From: an uncultured Clostridia bacterium
GTDB lineage: Bacteria; Bacillota; Clostridia; TANB77; CAG-508
NCBI GenBank assembly: GCA_944392485.1
Contig: CALXWO010000003.1
Coordinates: 1 to 64,000, forward strand
Reading direction: 5' to 3'
Length of the DNA stretch: 64,000 nt
Part shown: positions 56,968 through 64,000 of the stretch, piece after piece
Layout: each line of letters begins with the position of its first letter
Numbering within the stretch: the stretch's first letter is position 1
The notes under the pieces: generated by a model
What the model was told of the DNA's origin: nothing
The model's database searches: none
What the model saw: only the letters and a program-made list of their open reading frames with translations
Position numbers and translations under genes: made by a program

Positions 56968-57077
56968 AATTGTAATTTGCGTCTGTTCGGGTGAATTCAG
57001 GACAGTCCCCAAAATCCCCATATTTGGTGATTTTTAGGGACAGTCCCTAGAATTCCCCCTCACATGCAAATTACAAT
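56968..57077. repeat. Repeat-end sequences bracketing a different core
   Basis: AAATTGTAATTTGCG (start) and GCAAATTACAATTTAC (end) are the same ends as around the long palindromic repeats. The core is unrelated and contains a diverged inverted repeat around GGACAGTCCCC and GGGACAGTCCC. It lies in the 238-bp gap between flippase and 3D-protein genes. Confidence 0.7.
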
Positions 57078-57137
57078 TTACATTGCTAAAAAAATTAGGG
57101 ATGCAATATATGCACCCCCTTTATTTTTTAATTTTTT

Positions 57138-58061
57138 CTAACCTACTACTTCTACATCTAAATATCTTACTCCCCAAGATAAAGCTGCTGAGTGTGAATT
57201 CATATAAATATCAATTCTATTTCCTTGAATTGCTCCACCTCTATCTTCTACAACATAAGTCTTTCCATTGATTAATAATTTTGTTCCAAATGCGAATGTT
57301 CTTGGAGCAGCTACTGTACGTCCAGCTGTTGCTTTTCTACCAGATGCTGTAATACCATTTGTTTTACCACAACATTTTGCACAAGAACAATATGCTGTTA
57401 CTTTATATCTTCCTGAAGAAGCTGTTGTAATACCAGATCCTCTTGATCCTGATCTTGATGTTACTTTTGTTTGTATTTGTACAATTTTATCAACTGGTTC
57501 TTTAATTATCTCTGATGACAACTCAATTCTTTCTATTTCTACATCATCTTTGTATTTTACTTTATATGTTACTTCTCTAATACCATTTTTACCAGCTTGA
57601 ATAACTCTATTTGTTGTATCACTTCCGTTTGAAACATCTTTTGTTATGGTTTCAAATGGTATTTCTTCTTCTACTGTAATTATTTCTTCTGTTATATTTG
57701 AATAATTTTCTGCTAATTCATCTACATTGCTATTTAATTCTTCTTCTGAAATTTGAGCTATTTTTGTAGGTTCTTCACCTTTTTTAGTAATTATTATTGT
57801 TTTAGCATCAGTTACATTTTCTTCTAAACTTGGTGTTATAGACTCATCTGATGATAACATTATATGGTTTTCTTCTAATATTTCTGAAACTTTTGTTTTT
57901 GATGTTAAAACAGTAATTTCATGATTATTTGAGAATTTTATTTTTATATTATTAACTTTTGCATTTCCAGCGATTACTGATATACCAAGTATAATTATAA
58001 ATATTACACTTATTGCAATAATCTTTCTGTAAGATATTGATGCTTTTTTTGATTTATTCAT
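57138..58061 (-). CDS. Secreted 3D-domain cell-wall protein (YabE-like)
   Basis: The 307-aa protein has an N-terminal membrane helix/signal anchor (IIAISVIFIIILGISVIAGN) and DUF348-like ubiquitin folds (HEITVLTSKTKVSEILEEN). A G5-like strand region (EEIPFETITKDVSNGSDTTNRVIQAGKNGIREVTYKVKYKDD) follows. The C-terminal 3D domain has YCSCAKCCGKTNGITASGRKATAGRTVAAPR and VVEDRGGAIQGNRIDIYMN. 3D domains carry lytic transglycosylase-like activity; YabE-like proteins act on the cell wall. The signal sequence and Asp motif support secretion. Confidence 0.9.
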   Translation of the reverse strand: MNKSKKASISYRKIIAISVIFIIILGISVIAGNAKVNNIKIKFSNNHEITVLTSKTKVSEILEENHIMLSSDESITPSLEENVTDAKTIIITKKGEEPTKIAQISEEELNSNVDELAENYSNITEEIITVEEEIPFETITKDVSNGSDTTNRVIQAGKNGIREVTYKVKYKDDVEIERIELSSEIIKEPVDKIVQIQTKVTSRSGSRGSGITTASSGRYKVTAYCSCAKCCGKTNGITASGRKATAGRTVAAPRTFAFGTKLLINGKTYVVEDRGGAIQGNRIDIYMNSHSAALSWGVRYLDVEVVG

Positions 58062-58187
58062 AAATCCCTCCTTTAAGCAATCTCTTATATTATACTCTTT
58101 TATGAAGGATTTGTCAAATTTGGTAAAATTTTTCTGTAAAATCCCTTATTTTATTATATGTGGCTTGTACTAAAATATGCATATAAA

Positions 58188-58330
58188 TTGTAATTTGTTT
58201 TTGTGATGTGTGAGGTGTGAAGTGTGAGGTGTGCTTTTTTAAGCTAGGCTACGTAAGGCTTACCCTAATTTCACACTTCCCACTTCTCACTTCTCACTTC
58301 TCACTTCTCATACAAATTACAATTTATTAT
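58188..58330. repeat. Host palindromic intergenic repeat, copy 4, inverted
   Basis: Begins AAATTGTAATTTG and ends CAAATTACAATTT. The core GGTGTGAAGTGTGAGGTGTGC ... GGCTTACCCTAATTTCACAC is followed by three extra CACTTCTCA units. It occupies most of the 343-bp gap 58062-58404; the rest of the gap holds the lemA promoter, and I see no gene there. Confidence 0.85.
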
Positions 58331-58338
58331 ATTAATTA

Positions 58339-58367
58339 TTGATATGTAAATTTTACTATGTTATAAT
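58339..58367 (+). promoter_or_regulatory. Promoter of lemA
   Basis: TTGATA (58339-58344) and TATAAT (58362-58367) are 17 bp apart, 37 bp upstream of the lemA ATG. Confidence 0.7.
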
Positions 58368-58404
58368 CGAATTGTAAATTTATTACAAAGTAGGAGGTTT
58401 TATT

Positions 58405-58956
58405 ATGTGGATTGCATTAATAGTTATTGCATTATTAATTATTGCTGTTATTGCTATATACAATAATTTGGTTACTCTAAGACAAAAAGTTAGAAATTCT
58501 TGGAGTCAAATTGATGTTCAATTACAAAGAAGATTTGATTTAATTCCAAATTTAGTAGAAACAGTTAAATCTTATATGGAACATGAAGATGCTGTTTTAA
58601 CAAAAGTAGCAGAACTTAGAACTTCTTGGGCTGGAGCAAATTCTATTTCCGAAAAGGCAAAACTTGATAATGAACTTTCAGAAACTTTAAAAAGTATTAT
58701 GGCTGTATCAGAAAATTATCCAGATTTAAAAGCTAATCAAAATTTTTCTGAATTGCAACAAGAATTACAAAATACAGAAAACAAAATTTCATTTTCAAGG
58801 CAATTTTACAATGATAGTGTTACATTGTATAACACAAAATTAGAAGTGTTCCCTTCTAATATCCTTGCTTCTATGTTTGGATTTAAGCCAGAAGATTTAT
58901 TTGCAACAGATAGTGAAGAAGCAAGAAAAAATGTTAAAGTTGATTTTGGAAAATAA
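58405..58956 (+). CDS. lemA: LemA family protein
   Basis: The 183-aa protein has one N-terminal membrane helix (IALIVIALLIIAVIAIYNNL) and the LemA signature VRNSWSQIDVQLQRRFDLIPNLVETVKSYM, followed by a coiled coil and a YNTKLEVFPSNILASMFGF motif. LemA proteins are envelope proteins of unclear function. The ATG follows AGGAGG. Confidence 0.95.
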   Translation: MWIALIVIALLIIAVIAIYNNLVTLRQKVRNSWSQIDVQLQRRFDLIPNLVETVKSYMEHEDAVLTKVAELRTSWAGANSISEKAKLDNELSETLKSIMAVSENYPDLKANQNFSELQQELQNTENKISFSRQFYNDSVTLYNTKLEVFPSNILASMFGFKPEDLFATDSEEARKNVKVDFGK

Positions 58957-58989
58957 GATTAGCTCAATATTAAATTATTAAGTAAAATA

Positions 58990-59020
58990 AAAAACAAAAG
59001 TAATTCTCACTTTTGTTTTT
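58990..59020. terminator. Bidirectional terminator between lemA and tatD
   Basis: AAAAACAAAAGT and ACTTTTGTTTTT form a perfect 12-bp stem with a 7-base loop between convergent genes. Confidence 0.85.
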
Positions 59021-59787
59021 TATTTTATATTAAAGATATTTTTAGCATTTTGGTATGTTGCTTTTGCAACTTCTTCTACAGTAATTTCTTTTACTTCTGC
59101 AATTTTCTGTGCAATATATTTAACATTTCTAGAGTCATTTCTTCTTCCCCTTAGTGGTTCTGGACTTAAATATGGTGAATCTGTTTCTATAAGTATTTTT
59201 TCTGTTGGTACCATTTTAATTATATCTTCTGCATTTTTAGAATTTTTAAAAGTAATTGGTCCTGCAAAAGAAATGTAAAATCCAAGTTTCAATCCCTCTC
59301 TTACTAAATCTTTGTTTAGTGGACAGCAATGAAATACTCCTTTTTTATTGCAAACATTATTTTTTAATATTTCTAATGTGTCATAAATTGCCTCTCTTGT
59401 GTGTATAACTATTGGTAGTTCTAACTTATTTGCTATTTTTATTTGAGAAACAAAAACATCTTTTTGTATTTCTTTGTTTTCTTTATTCCAGTAATAATCT
59501 AATCCTATCTCTCCTATTGCAACAACTTTATCGTTCTTAGCCAACTTTTCTATAATTTCTAAATCCTCTTTTTTATATTTATCTATATCATTAGGCGAAA
59601 TGCCACTAGTTGCATACATAAAATCATAAATATTTGCAATTTCTATTGCTCTTTTAGATGACTCCAAACTATATCCTGCAGTTATTATTTTTGTTACACC
59701 TTCATTATATATTGCTTTAATTAAAGAATCTCTATCTTCATTAAATTTTTCGTCATTATAATGTGCATGTGAATCAAAAAGTTCCAT
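59020..59787 (-). CDS. tatD: TatD family metal-dependent DNase
   Basis: The start MELFDSHAHYND follows AGGAGG; an earlier frame overlaps acpS. The 255-aa TIM-barrel enzyme has the metal-binding HAH (SHAHYND), Glu in VAIGEIGLDYYW, His in LPIVIHTREAIYD, and the late ILIETDSPYLSPEPLRGRRN. TatD enzymes cleave DNA 3' ends and process other substrates. Confidence 0.93.
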   Translation of the reverse strand: MELFDSHAHYNDEKFNEDRDSLIKAIYNEGVTKIITAGYSLESSKRAIEIANIYDFMYATSGISPNDIDKYKKEDLEIIEKLAKNDKVVAIGEIGLDYYWNKENKEIQKDVFVSQIKIANKLELPIVIHTREAIYDTLEILKNNVCNKKGVFHCCPLNKDLVREGLKLGFYISFAGPITFKNSKNAEDIIKMVPTEKILIETDSPYLSPEPLRGRRNDSRNVKYIAQKIAEVKEITVEEVAKATYQNAKNIFNIK

Positions 59788-59798
59788 TTTGCCTCCTC

Positions 59799-60173
59799 TT
59801 AGTCCACTATTGCTACAACTGTTGCTACTGCATATTCTTTGCAATGTGATATTGAAATATCTATGTTTTTTATATTTTTAAATTCTATATCTAAAAAATT
59901 TATTTTAGGATTTCCGTTTTTATCATTTATAACTTCGGCATTATGCCATGAAATATCAAATTTATCTTTTAACAAAGGAGATACTGCTTTAAAAATAGCT
60001 TCTTTTGCCGCAAATCTTCCTGCATAATGGTAATATTTTGCATTTCTTTTACTTTCACAGTATTTTATCTCTGCAGGTGTAAAAAGTGTATTAATAAATG
60101 TATTCCCTAATCTTTCTATTGAGTCTTTTATTCTGCTTATTTCTATTATGTCTGTTCCGCAAAGTATTTTCAT
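59799..60173 (-). CDS. acpS: Holo-acyl-carrier-protein synthase
   Basis: The 124-aa enzyme has the AcpS motifs CGTDIIEISRIKDSIERLG, the Mg-binding FTPAEIKYCESK, RFAAKEAIFKAVS and the conserved C-terminal SISHCKEYAVATVVA. It transfers phosphopantetheine to ACP. It lies next to tatD on the same strand. Confidence 0.95.
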   Translation of the reverse strand: MKILCGTDIIEISRIKDSIERLGNTFINTLFTPAEIKYCESKRNAKYYHYAGRFAAKEAIFKAVSPLLKDKFDISWHNAEVINDKNGNPKINFLDIEFKNIKNIDISISHCKEYAVATVVAIVD

Positions 60174-60189
60174 TATTTCCTCCTACTAA

Positions 60190-60322
60190 ATTGTAATTTG
60201 AATGAGAAGTGAGAAGTGGGATGTGGGAAGTGTGAAATTAGGGCAAGCCTTACGTAGCCTAGCTCTAAAAAGCACACCTCACACTTCACACCTCTCACAT
60301 CACAACAACAAATTACAGTTTG
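60190..60322. repeat. Host palindromic intergenic repeat, copy 5
   Basis: Begins TTGTAATTTG and has the same core as copies 1 and 2 (GAGAAGTGGGATGTGGGAAG ... AAATTAGGGCAAGCC ... CACACCTCACACTTCACACC). It ends CAAATTACAGTTTG just before the 60327 gene. Confidence 0.85.
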
Positions 60323-60326
60323 TCTT

Positions 60327-61586
60327 CTATTTTAAAATATTCACTAATGTAATAAAATTAATTATATTAAAAGCTATTGATATTGCTAATATTATTAAAA
60401 TAATTTTATTTGCTCTTTTTTCTTTGTCTATATTTAATTCTTTATAAATAACATTATATTTGTTTTTTATTTCTACATAAATTTTTTCTAATTCAAAGTT
60501 TTCTTTTAATTGATTGTAAATTATTGTTCCTTTTGAAGAATTTGTTATTTCATTCATCCATATTTCTTTGGTAAACTTAGAAAAATTTTGCCTTGTTTTT
60601 AAAATATCTTTTTTATCTTTAAAATCTCTTTCTAATTTTTTTAGATAAATCCTTTGGTATAAACAAATAATTAATGTATATAAATATTCATTTTCATACT
60701 CGAAAGGAAGCTTTGTATAATTGTAAATATCTATATTTGATGTCATTAGCCCCATACTTTGTTTGGTAAACCCAAATGCTGAATATTTAAATTTTTCTGC
60801 ATTTTTTATAGTATTATTAATTTCTTGCAAATCAAAATCTATTGTTTTACCGCTTGGTAGTGCATGACTAAATTTTAGAAAATCTGTTTTTAAATTTTCA
60901 AAATCTGTTACATTGTTCCAATTTTCTTGGTCTATACAGCAATAACTGTAAACAAAAAATCTTTTATTGTATAAGTCTATATTTTTTAATTCTTCTATAT
61001 CACTATTTGTTCCAATAATTTTATCTATAAATTCTGAAAGCTCATCCATATTGCTGAATTTTCCTGTTTGTATTTTAATATTTGAAAAATCTTTTAACTT
61101 AGAAAAATCTGAATTTATATCTTTAAACTTATAGTTAAAATTTAACAAGTCGGTAAATCTTTCTGAATCTTCTATATATGTTTTTATTACAAAAAAACAT
61201 ATTCCACTATCAAAACAAATTAATTGTACTTTACTAATATTAAAAAATATTCCCTTTTCGTCACTTATTTTCCCTTGAATTTTAGAATCAAATTTATATT
61301 CAAAAATATTGCAATGAAATTTAGATAAAATTTTGGTTTTAGTTTTAATATCCATTTCTTCTAAATTTCTTATATTTCCTTTGCTAAAAGCAAATGTTGG
61401 GAAAAAATACTCTCTAGCATTTTGTATAAAATAAGAATATAAGTTTAAATCTCTTTCTTTTTCGAATATTTTTAATTTATAATTTTTATTGCTTAATAAA
61501 GAAAATAAATATTTTTCATATTTATTTTCTTTAATCAAAAATGGTTTTATAAAATATGTATATTGATACTTTACTTTTAACTCCAT
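60327..61586 (-). CDS. Unknown protein with C-terminal membrane helix
   Basis: The 419-aa product is mostly soluble and Phe/Lys/Asn-rich (FIKPFLIKENKYEKYLFSLL, FNYKFKDINSDFSKLKDFSN, GFTKQSMGLMTSNIDIY). A coiled coil at the end is followed by one membrane helix (IILIILAISIAFNIINFITLV) at the extreme C-terminus. A tail-anchored or exported topology is possible. No family recognised. It is in a leftward cluster with the WG-repeat gene. Confidence 0.6.
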   Translation of the reverse strand: MELKVKYQYTYFIKPFLIKENKYEKYLFSLLSNKNYKLKIFEKERDLNLYSYFIQNAREYFFPTFAFSKGNIRNLEEMDIKTKTKILSKFHCNIFEYKFDSKIQGKISDEKGIFFNISKVQLICFDSGICFFVIKTYIEDSERFTDLLNFNYKFKDINSDFSKLKDFSNIKIQTGKFSNMDELSEFIDKIIGTNSDIEELKNIDLYNKRFFVYSYCCIDQENWNNVTDFENLKTDFLKFSHALPSGKTIDFDLQEINNTIKNAEKFKYSAFGFTKQSMGLMTSNIDIYNYTKLPFEYENEYLYTLIICLYQRIYLKKLERDFKDKKDILKTRQNFSKFTKEIWMNEITNSSKGTIIYNQLKENFELEKIYVEIKNKYNVIYKELNIDKEKRANKIILIILAISIAFNIINFITLVNILK

Positions 61587-61606
61587 TTTTTTGCTCCTCT
61601 TTTGTT

Positions 61607-63121
61607 CTATTTTTCATAATATAGTCCATTATCACTTAAGTGCCATTCTCCAATAAAATCTGTATAAATATTATTATCTAAATTAATAGAAGGCTCTTTT
61701 GCAACCACTCCTGCTTTGTCTATACTTCCCCAAACACCATCTTTTTTTACAGAAGCATATCCACAAGAATTTTGTTCTGTTCCATCATCATAAATATAAT
61801 CTACAACTACATCTCCGTTTTTATTTAAATATCCGTATTTTCCGTCCTTTTTGCTTAAAAATAAAGTGTTTGTTGTTAGTACATCTTTAGAATCTTTTTC
61901 TTCTAGTTTAAAGTTATAATATTTATATTCATCGTTTGTGTAAACTTTTATATATCCTGCATCTATATTTATTTCTGATATTATTCCAGTTACTTTTTGT
62001 GCTAAATTATTATCAAAAATTACTGTTTCTGTTTCGCTCTTATCTGCTTCAATAAATCCTCCATTTTCCACATATATCATGTTAATATATTCAAAATCTA
62101 TAACTGTTTCATTTTCTTGGTTAATAATTCCATATTTTCCGTCTTTTTTTGCTATATAATATATAGAAAATGCATATTTTAAATCCTCGTATTGTGGCTC
62201 AATTATAACACTATTTTCTTTTGAAACTAGTCCGTATAATCCTTCATCATTTATTACTACAATATTTTCAGACTTTGCCTCTACTATATCCTCATATCCT
62301 TCTGAAATTAAAATTTTTCCATCCTCAGTATTTATTAATTTCCATACTCCAGATTCTTTTACTGCAAACAAACTAGAATTTCCTAAATATTTTACAGCTT
62401 CATATTTTGTTTCTAATAAAATTTCTCCTGTTGTACTAATTAATCCGTATTTATTTTCTGCGTTTACAACTATATATTCATTTTTATATCCTTCTTCTAA
62501 TGTAAGAATTTCTTTATATTCTGGTTTAATTATTATTTGACCTTGATCATTTATTAATCCAACATTATTATCTTTTTTTACAACAAAATTACCTTTTACA
62601 CCTTTTAGTGCAGTAATTTCATCATATTCACAAGCACAAATTTCTTTTCCTTCAAAATTTATTATTCCATATTTACCATTTTTGCTTACTCTTAATACAT
62701 TATCTTCATACCATATATTTTGCTTAGAATCAAAATTATCTATTGCTTCTATTTTATCGTATCCTGTTAATATTTCCTCATTTTTTTCATTTAATGCTTT
62801 TGTGCTATATGTTCCATTTTCGTCATTTACATCATATGTGCAAATAAATATAGGTTTTGTTTTGTTTGGTATTGCAATAATATCGTCATATGTTGTATCT
62901 ATTATTTTTTTACCTTCACTATCTATTACACCAAACTTTCCATTTTCGTATGCAGTGTAATATGTATATGTTTTAACTTCTACATTTTTATTACTATTTT
63001 TTACTATATTAACGATAGAGATTATAATCATTACTATAACTGCTATAGCAACTATTACACCAATAATTTTTTTTACATTTAATTTAGGCTGGCTATCATA
63101 TCTTCTACCTCTACTACTCAT
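61607..63121 (-). CDS. Membrane-anchored WG-repeat protein
   Basis: The start MSSRGRRYDS follows AGGAGG by seven bases. The 504-aa protein has one N-terminal membrane helix (IGVIVAIAVIVMIIISIVNIV). It then has at least eight WG-type beta repeats (NGKYGIINFEGKEICACEYDE, NKYGLISTTGEILLETKYEA, DGKYGYLNKNGDVVVDYIYD). The repeats form a surface-exposed beta structure; function unknown. Confidence 0.88.
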   Translation of the reverse strand: MSSRGRRYDSQPKLNVKKIIGVIVAIAVIVMIIISIVNIVKNSNKNVEVKTYTYYTAYENGKFGVIDSEGKKIIDTTYDDIIAIPNKTKPIFICTYDVNDENGTYSTKALNEKNEEILTGYDKIEAIDNFDSKQNIWYEDNVLRVSKNGKYGIINFEGKEICACEYDEITALKGVKGNFVVKKDNNVGLINDQGQIIIKPEYKEILTLEEGYKNEYIVVNAENKYGLISTTGEILLETKYEAVKYLGNSSLFAVKESGVWKLINTEDGKILISEGYEDIVEAKSENIVVINDEGLYGLVSKENSVIIEPQYEDLKYAFSIYYIAKKDGKYGIINQENETVIDFEYINMIYVENGGFIEADKSETETVIFDNNLAQKVTGIISEINIDAGYIKVYTNDEYKYYNFKLEEKDSKDVLTTNTLFLSKKDGKYGYLNKNGDVVVDYIYDDGTEQNSCGYASVKKDGVWGSIDKAGVVAKEPSINLDNNIYTDFIGEWHLSDNGLYYEK

Positions 63122-63232
63122 CAATTTTCCTCCTTAAAAATTTGCTTTAACAAATTTTATTTATTTTTATATGTTTTACAAGTTTTAATATTTGAAGTAC
63201 TTTTATATACAAGTATATTTTTTACATTTATC

Positions 63233-64000
63233 TTAATATATCACATTTTTATTGTTTTTCCAATAATTTTCGTATAGTTTTTTTGCTGTGTCAGGGCTAT
63301 CCACACCACTTTTGTTTTTAACTGGGGCAAAGTCTTCTTCTCTTTTCCCTCTTAATATAGAAATATTGTTAAATATTTTAAAACTATCAAATATAAATTG
63401 TTCAAATTTATATGCATTTTCTTTTTCTGGCTTAACTAAAACCCCTTGTTCTGTTAAATAATCACTCTTTTTAAATGCAATATGATATTCTAGTTCTTTT
63501 GTACTAGATCTTTTTATTGCATTTATGCTAAATAGATTACACATTATATGTGACTCTCCAAAAACAAGCTCTCCATTTTCTTTTTTTATTCCTGCTATGT
63601 CTTTTGGTAATTCTGTATACTCTATAACTCTAATTTTACCATTTTGCTTACATAAAACTCCTACTTTTTCTTCTGGATTTCTTTTTAAAACAGTCCTTGT
63701 ACCTATTTCATTACCATCATTTATTGTTAATCCTAATAGTAAAACATCCACGTATTTTAACAATATATTATCAACAGAACCTATAAACACCCATTCTATG
63801 CCTCTTTTTTCCATGTCTGAAATGGCTCCTTGTTTTAACATAGAATTAAATATTCCTCCATTACCATTTGATGCTTCTTTTATTAATCCATCCTCGCCTA
63901 TTAACAACTTTCCTTGTTCTGTTATTAGTGGCAATTTCCCTTGTTCGAATATATAAACATACTCTTTTGGATATCCAAAATAATTTTTTTCTTTTAAAAA
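63233..64000 (-). CDS. Unknown host protein, C-terminal part only
   Basis: The minus-strand frame is open from the right edge of the window to TAA at 63233, so this is at least the last 255 codons of a longer gene. It contains YFGYPKEYVYIFEQGKLPLI and GIEWVFIGSVDNILLKYVDVL, followed by EKVGVLCKQNGKIRVIEYTELP. That pattern resembles UDP-sugar pyrophosphorylase/UTP-glucose-1-phosphate uridylyltransferase-like enzymes (VDNIL and YTELP segments). Likely but not certain without the N-terminal GGLGTR motif, which lies outside the window. Confidence 0.68.
   Translation of the reverse strand, partial: FLKEKNYFGYPKEYVYIFEQGKLPLITEQGKLLIGEDGLIKEASNGNGGIFNSMLKQGAISDMEKRGIEWVFIGSVDNILLKYVDVLLLGLTINDGNEIGTRTVLKRNPEEKVGVLCKQNGKIRVIEYTELPKDIAGIKKENGELVFGESHIMCNLFSINAIKRSSTKELEYHIAFKKSDYLTEQGVLVKPEKENAYKFEQFIFDSFKIFNNISILRGKREEDFAPVKNKSGVDSPDTAKKLYENYWKNNKNVIY

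Noticed and set aside
48523-60322. CRISPR array or phage att-related repeats
   Set aside because: The repeats are kilobases apart, palindromic, in both orientations and without spacers of constant length; no cas genes are visible.

Overview
The window comes from an AT-rich, low-GC Gram-positive genome, most likely a spore-forming, probably gut-associated Clostridia. The evidence is the ylxM-ffh-rpsP-khpA-rimM-trmD-rplS operon order, the tsaE-tsaB-rimI cluster, a SpoVB-type flippase, a 3D/G5-like cell-wall protein, LtaS-type synthase, strong AGGAGG ribosome binding sites and TTGACA/TATAAT promoters.

Layout: bases 162-36538 are a complete prophage integrated in the 3' half of a tRNA-Gly gene. 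attL and attR are 46-bp perfect repeats. From attL the prophage carries a small accessory block: a 51-aa ORF, an XRE regulator fused to a Spo0E-like domain beside several Spo0A-box-like sequences, a PIN toxin-antitoxin pair and a membrane protein. Next, all on the minus strand, is a podovirus-type late operon read from 24.4 kb down to 3.2 kb: small and large terminase, portal, scaffold, N4-gp56-like capsid, head-tail adaptor, tail hub, tail fibre, DUF859-like protein, holin, CHAP endolysin, LysM virion protein and a 1918-aa virion protein. The early/replication operon follows (34.6 to 24.5 kb). Then come the divergent S24 repressor and tyrosine integrase. Bases 36539-64000 are host chromosome: two tRNA-Gly genes, t6A genes, a Lon-type protease, the SRP/ribosome/tRNA-methylation operon, TsaC/Sua5, LTA synthase, an ABC exporter, AI-2E permease, ExoIII, flippase, LemA, TatD, AcpS, a WG-repeat protein and two unknowns. 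Five copies of a palindromic ~100-140 bp repeat lie between the host genes.

Main discovery: eight sites in seven genes contain an in-frame CGG followed by A. In every one, reading on in triplets destroys the protein, while reading CGGA as a single four-base glycine codon restores the expected protein. The sites are in host tsaB, trmD and ffh (twice) and in four prophage genes (tail fibre, DUF859-like protein, a zinc-ribbon protein and a 50-aa gene otherwise invisible). They fall on conserved glycines, for example the Walker A glycine of Ffh and the SGNH glycine of TrmD. The bases flanking CGGA differ at each site. I found no in-frame CGG used as an ordinary codon anywhere in the window. The tRNA-Gly into which the phage is integrated has anticodon loop CUUCCGA: U34-C35-C36-G37 is the exact complement of CGGA, whereas the neighbouring ordinary tRNA-Gly has CUUCCAA. 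I infer natural quadruplet decoding by a dedicated tRNA-Gly(UCCG), shared by host and phage, with the phage using that very tRNA gene as its attachment site. All scanning was by eye, so whole-genome counts, tRNA inventory and proteomics are still to be done.
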